Part shown: piece by piece, positions 10,485-22,192 of the stretch
Layout: each line of letters starts with the position of its first letter
Position numbering within the stretch: the first letter of the stretch is position 1
Source of the DNA: Cryptomeria japonica
Taxonomy: Eukaryota > Streptophyta > Pinopsida > Cupressales > Cupressaceae
Reading direction: 5' to 3'
DNA length: 64,000 bases
Assembly: GCF_030272615.1 (NCBI RefSeq)
Contig: NC_081414.1
Location: forward strand, 809,509,069-809,573,068
Position numbers and translations under genes: made by a program
Notes under the pieces: generated by a model
The model's database searches: none
Told to the model about the DNA's origin: nothing
The model's input: only the letters and a program-made list of their open reading frames with translations

Positions 10485-12127
10485 TGTGTGGGAGAAAAAG
10501 TGACACTAAGCAAACATGCCCTAATCTCACTTTCAATCACACATTTGTGGAATACGAAAGAGCCTAGAGGTATCACACAATTGGCTACTTCTTTTTGTGG
10601 AAGAGAGAGCCACGGGCTACCTATTAGGATTTATATTCTTTTGTTGTAATTGAAAGATAAAATGATGCAAGTTCAATCCCTAACCCCAAAGTGCAAGTAT
10701 GAACCAATAACGAGATTACAGAATTGAACTTAAACAATGGAAAGCTATAAACACAAGGAAAAAACAAGAATGCAAATGCATACCCGGAGTCAAAATCTGA
10801 GTGAAAATGTTCGGGATGGGGGCGTGGGTGCCACTGTCCTAATTCTGCCCCTGAAACTGCTCCGGAAACTACTGTTTTGCACTCTGGAAAAGCTATCAAA
10901 AATGCTGAAAATGCTGTCTGTCCCAAAGACCAGGGCGCCCAGCGCCCCTGTCCTGGCAGGACCAGGGCGCCCCACGCCCCTGTCCTGGTCTTTTGCTCTG
11001 AAACTTGGTGTGGAGTGCTGTCTCGGTCTGCTTCTCCCGGATCTGCAACTTGCGGCGTCGTCCGAATTCCGAAACCTGCACTTATATCTGAAAAGGGTAT
11101 GGTGGGTGGCTATATAGGGTTTTGCCTTAGTCAAACCCCCGCTTTGGTGATTTCCACCTCCACGAATAGCCAAGTTGTATTGTAAAAGTAATGTGTGTGC
11201 AGACCTTGTGTGTGTGCAAGATCCTAAAATGCAAGCAAGCAAACTAGAGCAACCTAGAAACTAAACCCTAATTGCTTGTAAATGATAATGTAAATGCTCT
11301 AAATCAAGATGCAAAGTGATCTAAAGCATGAATACAAATGATATGTTGAAGCTTATGCAAAGACATGAAAACAACATGAAATCATACCCAACCCCAAGGG
11401 AGGGGTACAAGCCAATCTTCAGTCGGTAATCTCCTATTGTTCTTCAATGTCTTCCAAGCCCTAAATGGATGAATGAAATTGATAAATGCTTGATAGAGGG
11501 ATGTTGAATGTTGTTGAAGTCTTCAAAGATCTGCTCTTTCGCTGCATAGAAGGTCCTTGAAAGCCAAAAATTCGATCCTTTCAAATGAAGAAAGAGAGCT
11601 CCTATATATGAAACCCTAGGTCTTAATTTCAACTTTTGGCCGACCTAGAGATTGAATCTCCGGCCAATTTCTTGGGGTTAAGCTTTATTTTATGATTGGA
11701 TCGCGCTCCTAAAATTTCGGGAAAAATGTCCGGGACCATGTGTACTCCGAGCGCCATGGTCCCGACAACTTTTCACCAAATTTTCAGGGCCGTCGGATAT
11801 GATGATTTTAGAGAGAATCCCGAAGTTACAGGTGATTTCGAGATGTTTTGACCCCCGAAATCAAGCCCCCAAGTTCAAAATAGGACCTAATTAGGGTTTT
11901 TGATTAAATGATGTATTGGAGGAATAAATTGAAAGGGGCACACTTTAATGAAAGGGCCCAACTTTATGATATGGCAGATGATAAAATAGAACCTTAGACC
12001 TAATTAATTTGATTAATTAAGTGCTAAAGGGGAAATGCAATGCAAATGCAAAATGCGCCAAGGCGGGTGCTAAACTAGGTGTGAAATTGTACCACCCTAG
12101 CAAGTGCATACAATTTATGATGCTACA
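10485..12127 (-). repeat. 3' LTR of element B
   Basis: 1643 bp, about 98 percent identical by eye to 17132-18772. Differences are scattered substitutions plus a small rearranged stretch between two GGGCGCC hairpin units near 10920-10990. Confidence 0.9.
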
Positions 12128-12142
12128 TTTAGCCCCCACTTT
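12128..12142 (-). promoter_or_regulatory. Polypurine tract of element B
   Basis: In element sense AAAGTGGGGGCTAAA, abutting TGTAGC of the 3' LTR. The same tract occurs at 32210-32224 in front of a related LTR on the plus strand. Confidence 0.85.
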
Positions 12143-13859
12143 AGCGGTCATATGAACACTACGTGCATATGCAAGCTAAAGTACAGAAAAGTAAACATTA
12201 TTTGAAAAAGGATATATCCATAAGTCTGACGAACGAAGCCCCTAGCGGTATCTGCAGTACACAATTAGGAACCACACCCTACAAAACACACGTTAGATCA
12301 CAAAATCACCTAATGCTTACTAAGGAAGGTGATGAAAATTCGAGGGTAGCTATATGCCCCCCCCTGTTTCGGCTTGCTAATTTTAGTGAGTTGAAACAGG
12401 GTATCATGTTTACCACTTCGAATTGTTAAAGAAAATTGATGACAAATGCTCACAAGAAGATTTGATATGAGATCAAAAACTAATGGAGAATCATTTGGTA
12501 AGAAAGAGGACTAAATCTCAATTCCAACACAACAAAGAGTGTGAAGATTTGAGAGTTCTCTAACACAAGATGAAGGATGTAAATAGAAACAAAATGCAAA
12601 GAGAAGAAAAGAAAGGAAAAAGGCATGAATACACACATTGGTGATCCATGAGAAGAATACTGAGAGAGAAAACATGGACTTCTCACCCCTAGATCTTTTC
12701 TAGGTGATCCATGGGAAAAAGGACATGGAAAACTAGCCCCTAGAGTCTGTCTAGGTGATCCATGTAAGGGAGGAGAGTGAGAAAGTCTAGCCTTATGCCG
12801 CTAGTTCCACTCAACCTTGTGCATGTGTGTGTAAGTGAGGTTAGAAGCACCTCATAGGAGTCTATGCCCGAGTATGCTACAACCTGTATATGTATAGTAA
12901 AAAAAGCATGACATCTCGCTCTAAGAGTCTGTGCTCTAGTTCCGAGAATGACCCATTGCTCAAAAAGTGTAATGTTTATGTCATAAGTAAAGTAGAACAA
13001 GGATACCTACCTTCATCACAAAAGAAGATACCCCAAAAATGCAACAATGTCATAGATCCAAGCAAGAGAGTTTTTTTACTCTTTAAGCAAGGATAAAATA
13101 GTTGAAAAGGGATATCTTGTAGTATGTGTAAAGGAGATCCTTAGAGGAGAAGAGATCTTTGTACAAAAGACACCTATCCCCGAGAGGAATTGTCTTAGAC
13201 AAATATAACATCTTCTAGAATAAGACAAAGAAGAGAATAAGAATGCAATACCTTCTTTCGCGAGGTGAAAGTGATTCTTAATGAAGGATGACGCTCTTTT
13301 TAACCCAATTGGGAGAGTGAATTCATTATGGATGTATTTTACCAAGTGCAAAAGAGGTTGTAGTCAAGGACTTACACCTCTTGTAAGAGAGAATCCTTGA
13401 ACAAACAACAACAAATGTGTACAAGGCATAACATCAAGTAATAAAGTTCACACCATCCACGAAATAGGAAAAAGTGGATCCTTAGATAAAAAAATAAGGA
13501 AAGATCATTGCCTCCCAAGGATAAGGACAATGAGAAGGACTTACACAATCTTCTAGGGAGAGATTTAGACATAAGAAAAATGTACTACATACTCATATGA
13601 GTTCATGCAAGCAAGACATTAGTGTATGTAAAATGCTCCTTACAAGAAGTGGGTAGGATAAGAAAGAGGATACACATCTTCTCCCATATCTAGGAAAAGA
13701 GGATTCTAAAGAAAAGATGATAACATAGAAAATTAGGCTATTATGTTGCTTCAAAAAATATGATTGCACTTGAAATTGTACCATCATGAATGACAATGAG
13801 CCCCCAATAAATGAGCTACCAATGTCACATAATGATGAGCAACATAATAGCCATTAATG
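12143..13859. other. Noncoding 3' interior of element B
   Basis: About 1.7 kb between the stop of the polyprotein and the polypurine tract. Small frames only. Contains repeated CTAGGTGATCCATG phrases near 12640-12760 and AAGGA(C)TTACACC/AAGGACTTACACAATC phrases near 13370-13545. Reverse transcriptase, RNase H and integrase would be expected here in an autonomous element and are absent. Confidence 0.6.
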
Positions 13860-16800
13860 TTATTTAAAGACATGATAGATTGAATGAGGTATTTGAATAT
13901 GACATGCTGAATGCTCAACTATAAGTGAGATCAAAAACATGTATAAAGTGATAAAAATTGAAGAAGAAAAGTCACAAGAAATCTTAGAAGAGGGATGAGT
14001 GTAATTTATTAGAGCCTTATCCCTAGAGGAAAGGACTTTATGATGAATAGGAGAAAAAGATTCATAAGCAGATTTAGAAATTTGAGGGGAGTCATAAAGA
14101 GATTTGTTCATCGCCAAGATTTCCTTATGAGGGGAATGAGAGTTGATAGAAGTAGAAGATGATTTAGTTGAAGTGAGATCATCATCACTACTAAATATAG
14201 CATTCACACTGAGAGATGGTCTTTTAGATGCTTTGGTACGTTTGCAGGGATTATAGCCGAGTCCAAAGGCATAATTGTGAAAATTAGTCTCTAGAGGAAC
14301 TTTTATCCCTTGTTCATGAGCGCCACAACCATTTCCATGATACCCATGCTTAGCAAAAATGCGAAAACCACGACCATAACGATCAGCCATTTCAGGAAGA
14401 GAAGGTGGTTTTTCATAAGACAAAGAATCAAATCCTTCAGAATTAGAAGTGTGAGGAGAAGAAGTTTGAGAAGCGGCCACAAAATTATTGCTCATAGGTT
14501 CAAGTAAGACTGATTGATCTCTAGTGTCTTCCTTCTTTTTAACTTTAAGCTCTCTAGGAGGAACCCTATACTCACCTACAAAGGTGGGATTGAAATCAAG
14601 AGATCCCCAATCGTCTTCTGCGAGAACCTTCTCAGGATCAAAAGCCTTTTCATGTGTAGATTCAGGTTGAGAAGAATCTTCTTCAGGAACTTTAGACTCA
14701 TCCAAAGAATTTTGATTATCAGAGGGTAATGATTCATCCATAGGTATCTTGTTTAACGAGTCATCACTAGAAGAGGAAGGCTTAGAAGAACTCCCTTTGG
14801 AAGTAGATGTTTGCAAACAAGCCTAAAGATTAGTATCACCTATCAAGGTATATGTCTTATTGTTATAAATAAATTTAACTTGTCTATGCAATGTAGAGGG
14901 GACAGCTTGCATACTGTGAATCCAAGGTCTCCCTAATAACAAGTTGTATGTTAGATTTCTCGACATAACATGGATAGGAGTAGGCAAAGTAACAGGTCCC
15001 ACTGTGATGGGTAAAGTGATAATACCTAATGAAGACTTAGCCACATTATCAAAGCCTCAAATGGGACGAGAGTCAGGCTCAATAAGGGATGTATCCACAT
15101 TCATCTTATGCAATAGATTAATGCTACACACATTAAGGCCAGAACCATTATCTACCAGTGTTCGTCTTATAGCAGTGTCATTTATGATAACCACAATCAT
15201 CAAGGGATGATATTGATGTTGAATTTCACTAGTAGGCAACTCATCTTGAGTAAACACAATTTGAGCTTTAGGATTCATCATAGAGTTAACCAAAGACACT
15301 ATATTACTTGATGTATTAGGTGGAGGAACATTCAAATCTTTCAAGGCACCTTGTAACATTCCATGATGAGCGGAAGAAGTTTGGATCAAATACCAAAGGG
15401 ATATCTTAGCAGGGGTAGCTTTAAGTTGTTCTATGAGATCATATTCCTTACAAAGAACTTGTGAAATACGTGGAGCTTGAGGAAGAATAGGTTGGGAAGG
15501 AGGAAGTGAAGTTGGGATAACTGGAGGAGGATTAGGTTGCCTATTGTTTCTAGTATTATAAGTATGGGCAACCGCATGATAACTCTCTCTAGTCAATTGC
15601 TTAGCATACTCATAAGGGCTCTTAGAGGAATAACCTCCTTGCACAGTAATAATAGGTTTCTTAGGAGTGCAAAAAGAATCATTAGCATAACCACCTTGAA
15701 CCACTAAGATAGGCTTATTTAAAGGTTGAGAATTTTGAGAAGGACAAGCACCTTGGATAGTGAAGAGAGGTTTGTTAGGTGTTTCATTCACATGTATCAA
15801 ATTAATTGAGGATGGTTTAGGAGAATGAACAAAAGTGTTGGAAGAATTGTTGATAGTCTTCTCTTGCACTAAAATATCATCACGGATTAAATCAATTTTA
15901 GGAGAGAGACAAGGGGTAGGCATTGATGTTCTAGTAGGCAGAGTAATACTAGGAAAGGTCATATCATCCTCTATCATCAAAGGATCTACATGGGGAATAA
16001 ACTCTCTAGGAGAAGGATCAAAATTACTCTCTAAAGTCTCACTTTTGAGAGGGAGATCTTTGAAAGAGATGTTAACCATCTTTCTTTGAACTAGGGTATC
16101 CTTATGAGTAGAACCAAGTTGAGGAGAGGGAGAATAATTGAGATTCAAGGAAGGTGAGAAACTATCAAGGGAGTTTTCAATCTTGATTTCATCCCCTTTG
16201 GCCAGGGTTCTCTCATGGGATAGAGAATAATCTACACCTTCTTCTAATGGTTCATCCCAAATAGTGAAGTTGTTGAAAGGAATGTTTGAAGTATTGTCAA
16301 TTTCAGGAGAGGAGATAACATTGTTTATTAATTCCTCATCCTTAGGAGGGAGAGCATCAATAGATGTGTTAAACTCATCCTCTTTCCTCAAAATATTTTC
16401 AATATGATCTTTATGGGAGAGAGAATTAAGGAAATTGCTTATTATTTCATCTTCCTTCTCTAAGGGATGCTTATGGGTAAGACCAACTTTAGGAGAAGGG
16501 TAAGCATTTATCATTAATTCATCGTCTCTAGTGGGAATTTTGTTGGAAAAGGAAATGCCATCACTAGGAAATGTAGGGATAATGTCATCTTCTTGCACAA
16601 AAGGATCCTCATGAAGGGAGTGTTTTTTAGGAGACACAAAGGCATCAAGGGCATCATCCAACAAAGCATGATCATATCTATTAAAAGGCTTATCTTTTGA
16701 TTCAAAAGGAGATATCTCTTCATAGAGGGGATCATTGAAAACAACCATGTTACTAGATTTAGTGGAAGAGCTGATAGGAATGTACCCTTGAGAGGAATCA

Positions 16801-16964
16801 TTCGACTTATCTTTCTCATCACAACGAAATGGCATAGTAACAATGTTTATGAGTTTTTGGTAAAATGAAGGTTTGGTATATTTAGGTTTCAAAAATTCAT
16901 CTAAAGCTTCATCTAGCTCATAATCATCACAAATATGAACATCTTGCAAATAAAAATCTGACAT
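13860..16964 (-). pseudogene. Element B polyprotein: acidic region, retropepsin-like, G-patch-like
   Basis: One continuous frame of 1035 codons, broken by TGA at 15057-15059 and TAG at 14823-14825. The first ~430 residues are acidic and Ser/Pro-rich (repeated D-E, P-L-E-E, SPK phrases) and do not resemble a capsid. Around 15590-15620 comes RESYHAVAHTYNTRNNRQPNP. The region at 15205-15430 (AKISLWYLIQTSSAHH..LPTSEIQHQYHPLMI) and the active-site-like DNGSGLNVCS are those of plant Ty3/gypsy proteases, as is LLGRPWIHSMQAVPSTLHR after the TGA. After the TAG, RIFAKHGYHGNGCGAHEQGI..FGLGYNP resembles the G-patch found behind these proteases. No reverse transcriptase follows. The two stops fall inside the protease and just before the G-patch region. 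Decay is the simplest reading; readthrough is possible. Confidence 0.8.
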
Positions 16965-17108
16965 TTTGAAATTGCATAAAATTTAAACACACAATGCAAA
17001 GAAACACACTTTTTTTTTTTTTTTTTTTCTTTTTAATGAAAATGAAATGAAAACACACTAAATCTAGATCTAGATCTAACAAATGCAATGCAAGAGGAAG
17101 CAATGATA

Positions 17109-17128
17109 GATTCACGTCGGTTTCACCA
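17109..17128 (-). promoter_or_regulatory. Primer-binding site of element B
   Basis: In element sense TGGTGAAACCGACGTGAATC, three bases from the LTR end. It begins with the TGG required to pair with tRNA CCA. It resembles the TGGTGACCCCGACGTG type of plant gypsy PBS (often assigned to tRNA-Arg), but I cannot name the tRNA with certainty. Confidence 0.7.
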
Positions 17129-17131
17129 AAA

Positions 17132-18772
17132 TGTGTGGGAGAAAAAGTGACACTAAGCAAACATGCCCTAATCTCACTTTCAATCACACATTTGTGGAAT
17201 ACGAAAGAGCCTAGAGGTATCACACAATTGGCTACTTCTTTTTGTGGAAGAGAGAGCCACGGGCTACCTATTAGGATTTATATTCCTTTGTTGTAATTGA
17301 AAGATAAAATGATGCAAGTTCAATCCCTAACCCCAAAGTGCAAGTATGAACCAATAACGAGATTACAAAATTGAACTTAAATAATGGAAAGCTGTAAACA
17401 CAAGGACAAAAAAAGAATGCAAATGCATACCCGGAGTCAAAATCTGAGTGAAAATGTTCGGGACGGGGGCGTGGGTGCCACTGTCCTAATTCTGCCCCTG
17501 AAACTGCTCCGGAAACTGTTGTTTTGCACTCTGGAAAAGCTGTCAAAAATGCTGAAAATGCTGTCTGTCAGGAGGACCAGGGCGCCCAGCGCCCCTGTCC
17601 CAGGGACCAGGGCGCCCCACGCCCCTGTCCTGGTCTTTTTCTCTGAAACTTGGTGTGGAGTGCTGTCTCGGTCTGCTTCTCCCGGATCTGCAACTTGCGA
17701 CGTCGTCCGAATTCCGAAACCTGCACTTATATCTGAAAAGGGTATGGTGGGCGGCTATATAGGGTTTTGCCTTAGTCAAACCCCCGCTTTGGTGATTTCC
17801 ACCTCCACAAATAGCCAAGTTGTATTGTAAAAGTAATGTGTGTGCAGACCTTGTGTGTGTGCAAGATCCTAAAATGCAAGCAAGCAAACTAGAGCAACCT
17901 AGAAACTAAACCCTAATTGCTTGTAAATGATAATGTAAATGCTCTAAATCAAGATGCAAAGTGATCTAAAGCATGAATACAAATGATATGTTGAAGCTTA
18001 TGCAAAGACAGGAAAACAACATGAAATCATACCCAACCCCAAGGGAGGGGTACAAGCTAATCTTCAATCGGTAATCTCCTATTGTTCTTCAATGTCTTCC
18101 AAGCCCTAAATGGATGAATGAAATTGATAAATGCTTGATAGAGCGATGTTGAATGTTGTTGAAGTCTTCAAAGATCTGCTCTTTCGCTGCATAGAAGGTC
18201 CTTGAAAGCCAAAAATCCGATCCTTTCAAATGAAGAAAGAGAGCTCTTATATATGAAACCCTAGGTCTTAATTTCAACTTTTGGCCGACCTAGAGATTGA
18301 ATCTCCCGCCAATTTCTTGGGGTTAAGCTTTATTTTATGATTGGATCGCGCTCCTAAAATTTCGGGAAAAATGTCCGGGACCATGTGTACTCCGGGCGCC
18401 ATGGTCCCGACAACTTTTCACCAAATTTTCAGGGCCGTCGGATATGATGATTTTAGAGAGAATCCCGAAGTTACAGGTGATTTCGAGATGTTTTGACCCC
18501 CGAAATCAAGCCCCCAAGTTCAAAATAGGACCTAATTAGGGTTTTTGATTAAATGATGTATTGGAGGAATAAATTGAAAGGGGCACACTTTAATGAAAGG
18601 GCCCAACTTTATGATATGGGAGATGATAAAATAGAACCTTAGACCTAATTAATTTGATTAATTAAGTGCTAAAGGGGAAATGCAATGCAAATGCAAAATG
18701 CGCCAAGGCGGGTGCTAAACTAGGTGTGAAATTGTACCACCCTAGCAAGTGCGTACAATTTATGACGCTACA
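17132..18772 (-). repeat. 5' LTR of element B
   Basis: 1641 bp; in element sense it starts TGTAGC and ends CACACA. Contains TATATAAGAGCTC near 18240-18255 (minus sense), a likely TATA box, and GC-rich hairpins at 17576-17635 and 18376-18409. Confidence 0.9.
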
Positions 18773-18879
18773 AACACTTATTTAGATGGTGCAAAATGTT
18801 GTGACAATCTTACATATCACCTCTTTGCAAATGGAAACCTCTATGCTTGGGGGTAAAGTTCATCCACTCTATTGTTACT

Positions 18880-19535
18880 TCACTTCATCCATATCCTCTA
18901 ATCCATATCCCTTATCCTATCTATTAATATCTTCTATCATCCAATTCTTTCTACAATCTTTCTTCGCTATCTTGTCTATTCATATCTTCTATCATCCAAT
19001 TCTTTCTACAATCTTGCTTCACTCTAATCCATATCCCTTATCCTATCTATTCATATCTTCCATCATCCAATTATTTCTACAATCCTGCTTCACCCTAATC
19101 CATATCCCTCATCCTATCTATTCATATCTTCTATCATCTAGTTCTTTCTACAATCTTGCTTCGCTATCCTATCTATTCATCTCTTCTATCATCCAGTGCT
19201 TTCTACAATCTTTCTTCAATTTATCTATACCATCTAACCTATCTATTCATTGCTTCTATCATCCAGTTCTTTCTACAATCTTGCTTCACTCTAATCCATA
19301 TCCCTTATCCTATCTATTCATCTCTGCTATCATCCAGTGCTATCTATGATCTTGCTTCACTTTATTAATATCCTCTAATCCATATCCCTTATCCTATCTA
19401 TTCATTGCTTCTATCATCCCATGCTATCTATGATCTTTCTTCACCTCATCCATATCCTCTAATCCATATCCCTTATCCTATCTATTAATTTCTTCCATCA
19501 TCCAATGCTATCCATATCCTATCTCTATCCATATC
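18880..19535 (+). repeat. Minisatellite (~70 bp units) in element A
   Basis: About ten units built from TATCTATTCATATCTTC, TATCATCCAATTCTTTC, TACAATCTTGCTTCAC and CTAATCCATATCCCTTATCC. Full units are about 71 bp; shorter ones lack one or more modules. The 187-codon frame across it is a by-product of the repeat. Confidence 0.85.
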
Positions 19536-19664
19536 CCCTTTTCCATCCTTGATCTTGATCAAAACTATGGGCAAAAAAATCAATTTCTACCTCAACGGTT
19601 CAATCATCCATTCCTTGTCTTGCTATACATGTTGGGGCAACCAAATACATCTTTCTTCTAATCC

Positions 19665-19852
19665 AAAAAAATAAAAAAAATAAAAAAAATCAAAATATCC
19701 AAAACATCAAAAAATCAAAATATCCAAAAAATAAAAAAAATTGAAATATCCAAAAACTCAAAAAAATCAAAATATCCAAAAACTCAAAAATATCAAAATA
19801 TCCAAAAACTAAAAATCGACAAAATCAAATCAAAAATCAAAAATCAAAAAAA
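19665..19852 (+). repeat. A-rich short tandem repeat in element A
   Basis: Repeated AAAATCAAAATATCCAAAAA-like units of about 20-25 bp, followed by ATCAAAAATC runs. Confidence 0.8.
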
Positions 19853-19974
19853 TGAAAGCATGGACCATCCATCAAATCACATCAAAAACAAGCAAACTCT
19901 CAAAAGTTTGCAATCAAACTGATCACATGTCTTGTTAAATAATTCATTACTCGCAATCAACATCAACATCAACA

Positions 19975-20212
19975 TCAAACATGTCTTATACAGGGATAGG
20001 TACACTCAAAACCAGACAGATCAGTCTTATATGGGGTACTCACTCTTTAAAACCAGGCATTCTTATCAATCATTGAGTCTTGATAATCAATCCATCTATC
20101 AACATCAACATCAACATGTCTTATACAGAGATAGGTACACTCGAAACCAGACAGATCAGTCTTATATGGGGTACTCACTCTTTGAAACTAGACATTCTTA
20201 TCAATCATCAAG
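19975..20212 (+). repeat. Two ~125-bp direct repeats in element A
   Basis: CATGTCTTATACAGGGATAG..CACTC..GACAGATCAGTCTTATATGG..CATTCTTATCAATCAT occurs at 19979-20075 and again at 20115-20208 with a few changes, separated by CATCAACATCAACAT runs. Confidence 0.85.
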
Positions 20213-20219
20213 AAAATAA

Positions 20220-21520
20220 AAACAATGACATAGATCAGTATGACTGTTGGATTTTGTTCTAAGTTAGCCTTATCTTTATCAATTGATGGCAGTACACGTT
20301 TCAAGTCATATTGTACATATCATATCCACCCATCTGAGACATCACCAGAAATTCACAAAATGCTTATTAATCCTGGACATACTTAGCATAGTCACTGTCC
20401 TTGATTTATCTGAATCAGTTATCCAAATCATATCCCACCATGGCTTAGTGATCAGTGTACATATCCATATCGAAGTAGTATCAGTAGCAAGGGGCAAAAT
20501 CCTGACCTCGTTGGGGGCATTTCGCCTTCAAGATTTTCAACATCAGACCAAACATGTAGCAAGACAACAAGGATCAGAACAACCAACAAATGACAAACGA
20601 CAATGCAAGAAAGCTAGACATCATAGACTTAAATTGACTTCAACTAAACAAAGATCTATTTGCAAGATGTTTTAATTGACAAGAATACATTCCAAATAGC
20701 ATGCATGCTTACTTATGGTTGTTAGTTTTTGCTTATCATATCTCCTAAGTGACTCAAGGATGTGCCAATGACTAGAGAAGCAAGGAAGGAATGTGATATT
20801 TTATTTGTCTTCTATCTGTGAGTGAAGTCTTTAACCATGCAAATTTGTCCTACAAAGCAATCAGGTGGCATATCATTGAGGACATTTCGGATTTGTATGG
20901 GACAAAGGTTAACTCTTGTCTGTTTACGCAAGCCACACTCAGGTCATCTTGGTTCAATTATACCTCGATGCTTGTGTCATCTTGCAATATCAAAATCCAT
21001 GTAAGTTATACTCAGGTCATTATGGTTCAATTATACCATGATGCTTGTATCAACTTTCAACAAATCAAGGCTCGATGATGAAAACAAAGGAAGCATTGGC
21101 ACTTTGATCACAATAGATGGCAACATTGAGAACGAGAATGCATATTAGGCTTTGTATTAGCTGCACATCATTATCATCTTAATCTTGCATTAGGTTGCAT
21201 ATCATTTTAATCTTGCATTAGTATCATTTCCTTATCATTATCATTATCATAAACATGTCACATCTCATAAATCAATGCAATGCATCATCACATTTTCGTT
21301 CATCTCATCATGAATCATACATTCGCGTCATAATCAAGATCAAGAGCATTTATCTAAGAATCACATCATCCTCATAAAATCTCATATCGAAACATAATGC
21401 ATATCATTCATCATTGCATCCCTCACATGCATATCTATCACATCATCATGAAATCTTTCTTCACTTTCATATCTTCATCATTCTTCCAAACTATCTTCTA
21501 TCATTCTTCCAAACTATCTT
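20220..21520. other. Element A interior, no gene recognised
   Basis: A frame of 130 codons (20283-20675) and shorter ones show no motif. 20985-21060 partly repeats 20935-20965 (GGTCAT..TGGTTCAATTATACC). ATCATTATCATT runs lie at 21180-21300. Confidence 0.5.
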
Positions 21521-21850
21521 CTATCATGTCTTATATAGGATATATCGTTCCTGAAACCAGATGTGTTGATCAGCTCTTATACAGGATATATCATTCCTGA
21601 AACCAATTTTTTTGATCAGCTCTTATATAGGATATATCGTTCCTAAAACCAGGCATTTTGATCAGTCTTATACAGGATATATCGTTCCTGAAACCAGATG
21701 CTTGATCATCCATGTCTTATACAGGCGGTATCATTCCTGAAACCAGATGCTCGATCATCCATGTCTTATATACAGGCGGTATCATTCCTGAAACCAGACG
21801 CTCGATCATCCATGTCTTATACAAGAGGTGTCATACCTGAAACTAGACTT
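21520..21850 (+). repeat. 46-49 bp tandem repeat in element A
   Basis: About seven units of TCTTATACAGGATATATC plus GTTCCTGAAACCAGATG plus a GATCA segment. The later units carry CAGGCGGTATCATTCC instead. A CCTGAAACCAAACATC..GATCA phrase near 31771 suggests a relative in the old element at 31.3-32.2 kb. Confidence 0.85.
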
Positions 21851-22177
21851 GATCTTAATCTGATCAATCTTAATCTTAATCCAATCAATCTAATCAATCT
21901 TATCAAACTCATGCATGTCATCACTATCCACTCTTCTATCTTTCAAATATCATTCTTCTTCTTTCGAAAGATCATTCATGCCTTTTGTGCACAAACGATC
22001 TCCCGAGGGGGCATTATCATATCAAATCTCGACATCAATTTCATATTAGTTTCATATCAAATCAATTCTTCATATCTGGGGCATCATATCGACTTTTCAT
22101 ATCAATTCAATTTTTCATATCCACAACATCATATCCGACAAATTTTCTTTGAATCAACATGTGGTCACACGTTAACT

Positions 22178-22192
22178 CAAAGAGGGGAAAAA
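22178..22192 (+). promoter_or_regulatory. Polypurine tract of element A
   Basis: CAAAGAGGGGAAAAA directly abuts the 3' LTR and would prime plus-strand DNA synthesis. It confirms the plus orientation. Confidence 0.8.

Larger units (their letters stand above)
10485..18772 (-). mobile_element. LTR element B (Ty3/gypsy-like, non-autonomous), inside element A
   Basis: 8288 bp, flanked by TSD AACAC (10480-10484 and 18773-18777). LTRs are 10485-12127 and 17132-18772. A PBS at 17109-17128 and a polypurine tract at 12128-12142 put the element on the minus strand. The only coding region is one long frame with an aspartic-protease-like segment and a G-patch-like segment; no reverse transcriptase or integrase is seen. 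The protease and G-patch order resembles Tat/Ogre-type plant Ty3/gypsy elements. LTRs differ by about 1.5-2 percent by eye, younger than element A as the nesting requires. Confidence 0.92.

Noticed and set aside
10624-11242. Overlapping ORFs on both strands, repeated at 17271-17887
   Set aside because: LTR sequence of element B; open frames arise from the GC-rich hairpin region and are not conserved between the two LTRs.
18786-19349. 187-codon plus-strand ORF
   Set aside because: Lies over a ~70-bp minisatellite; the open frame follows from the T/C-rich unit.
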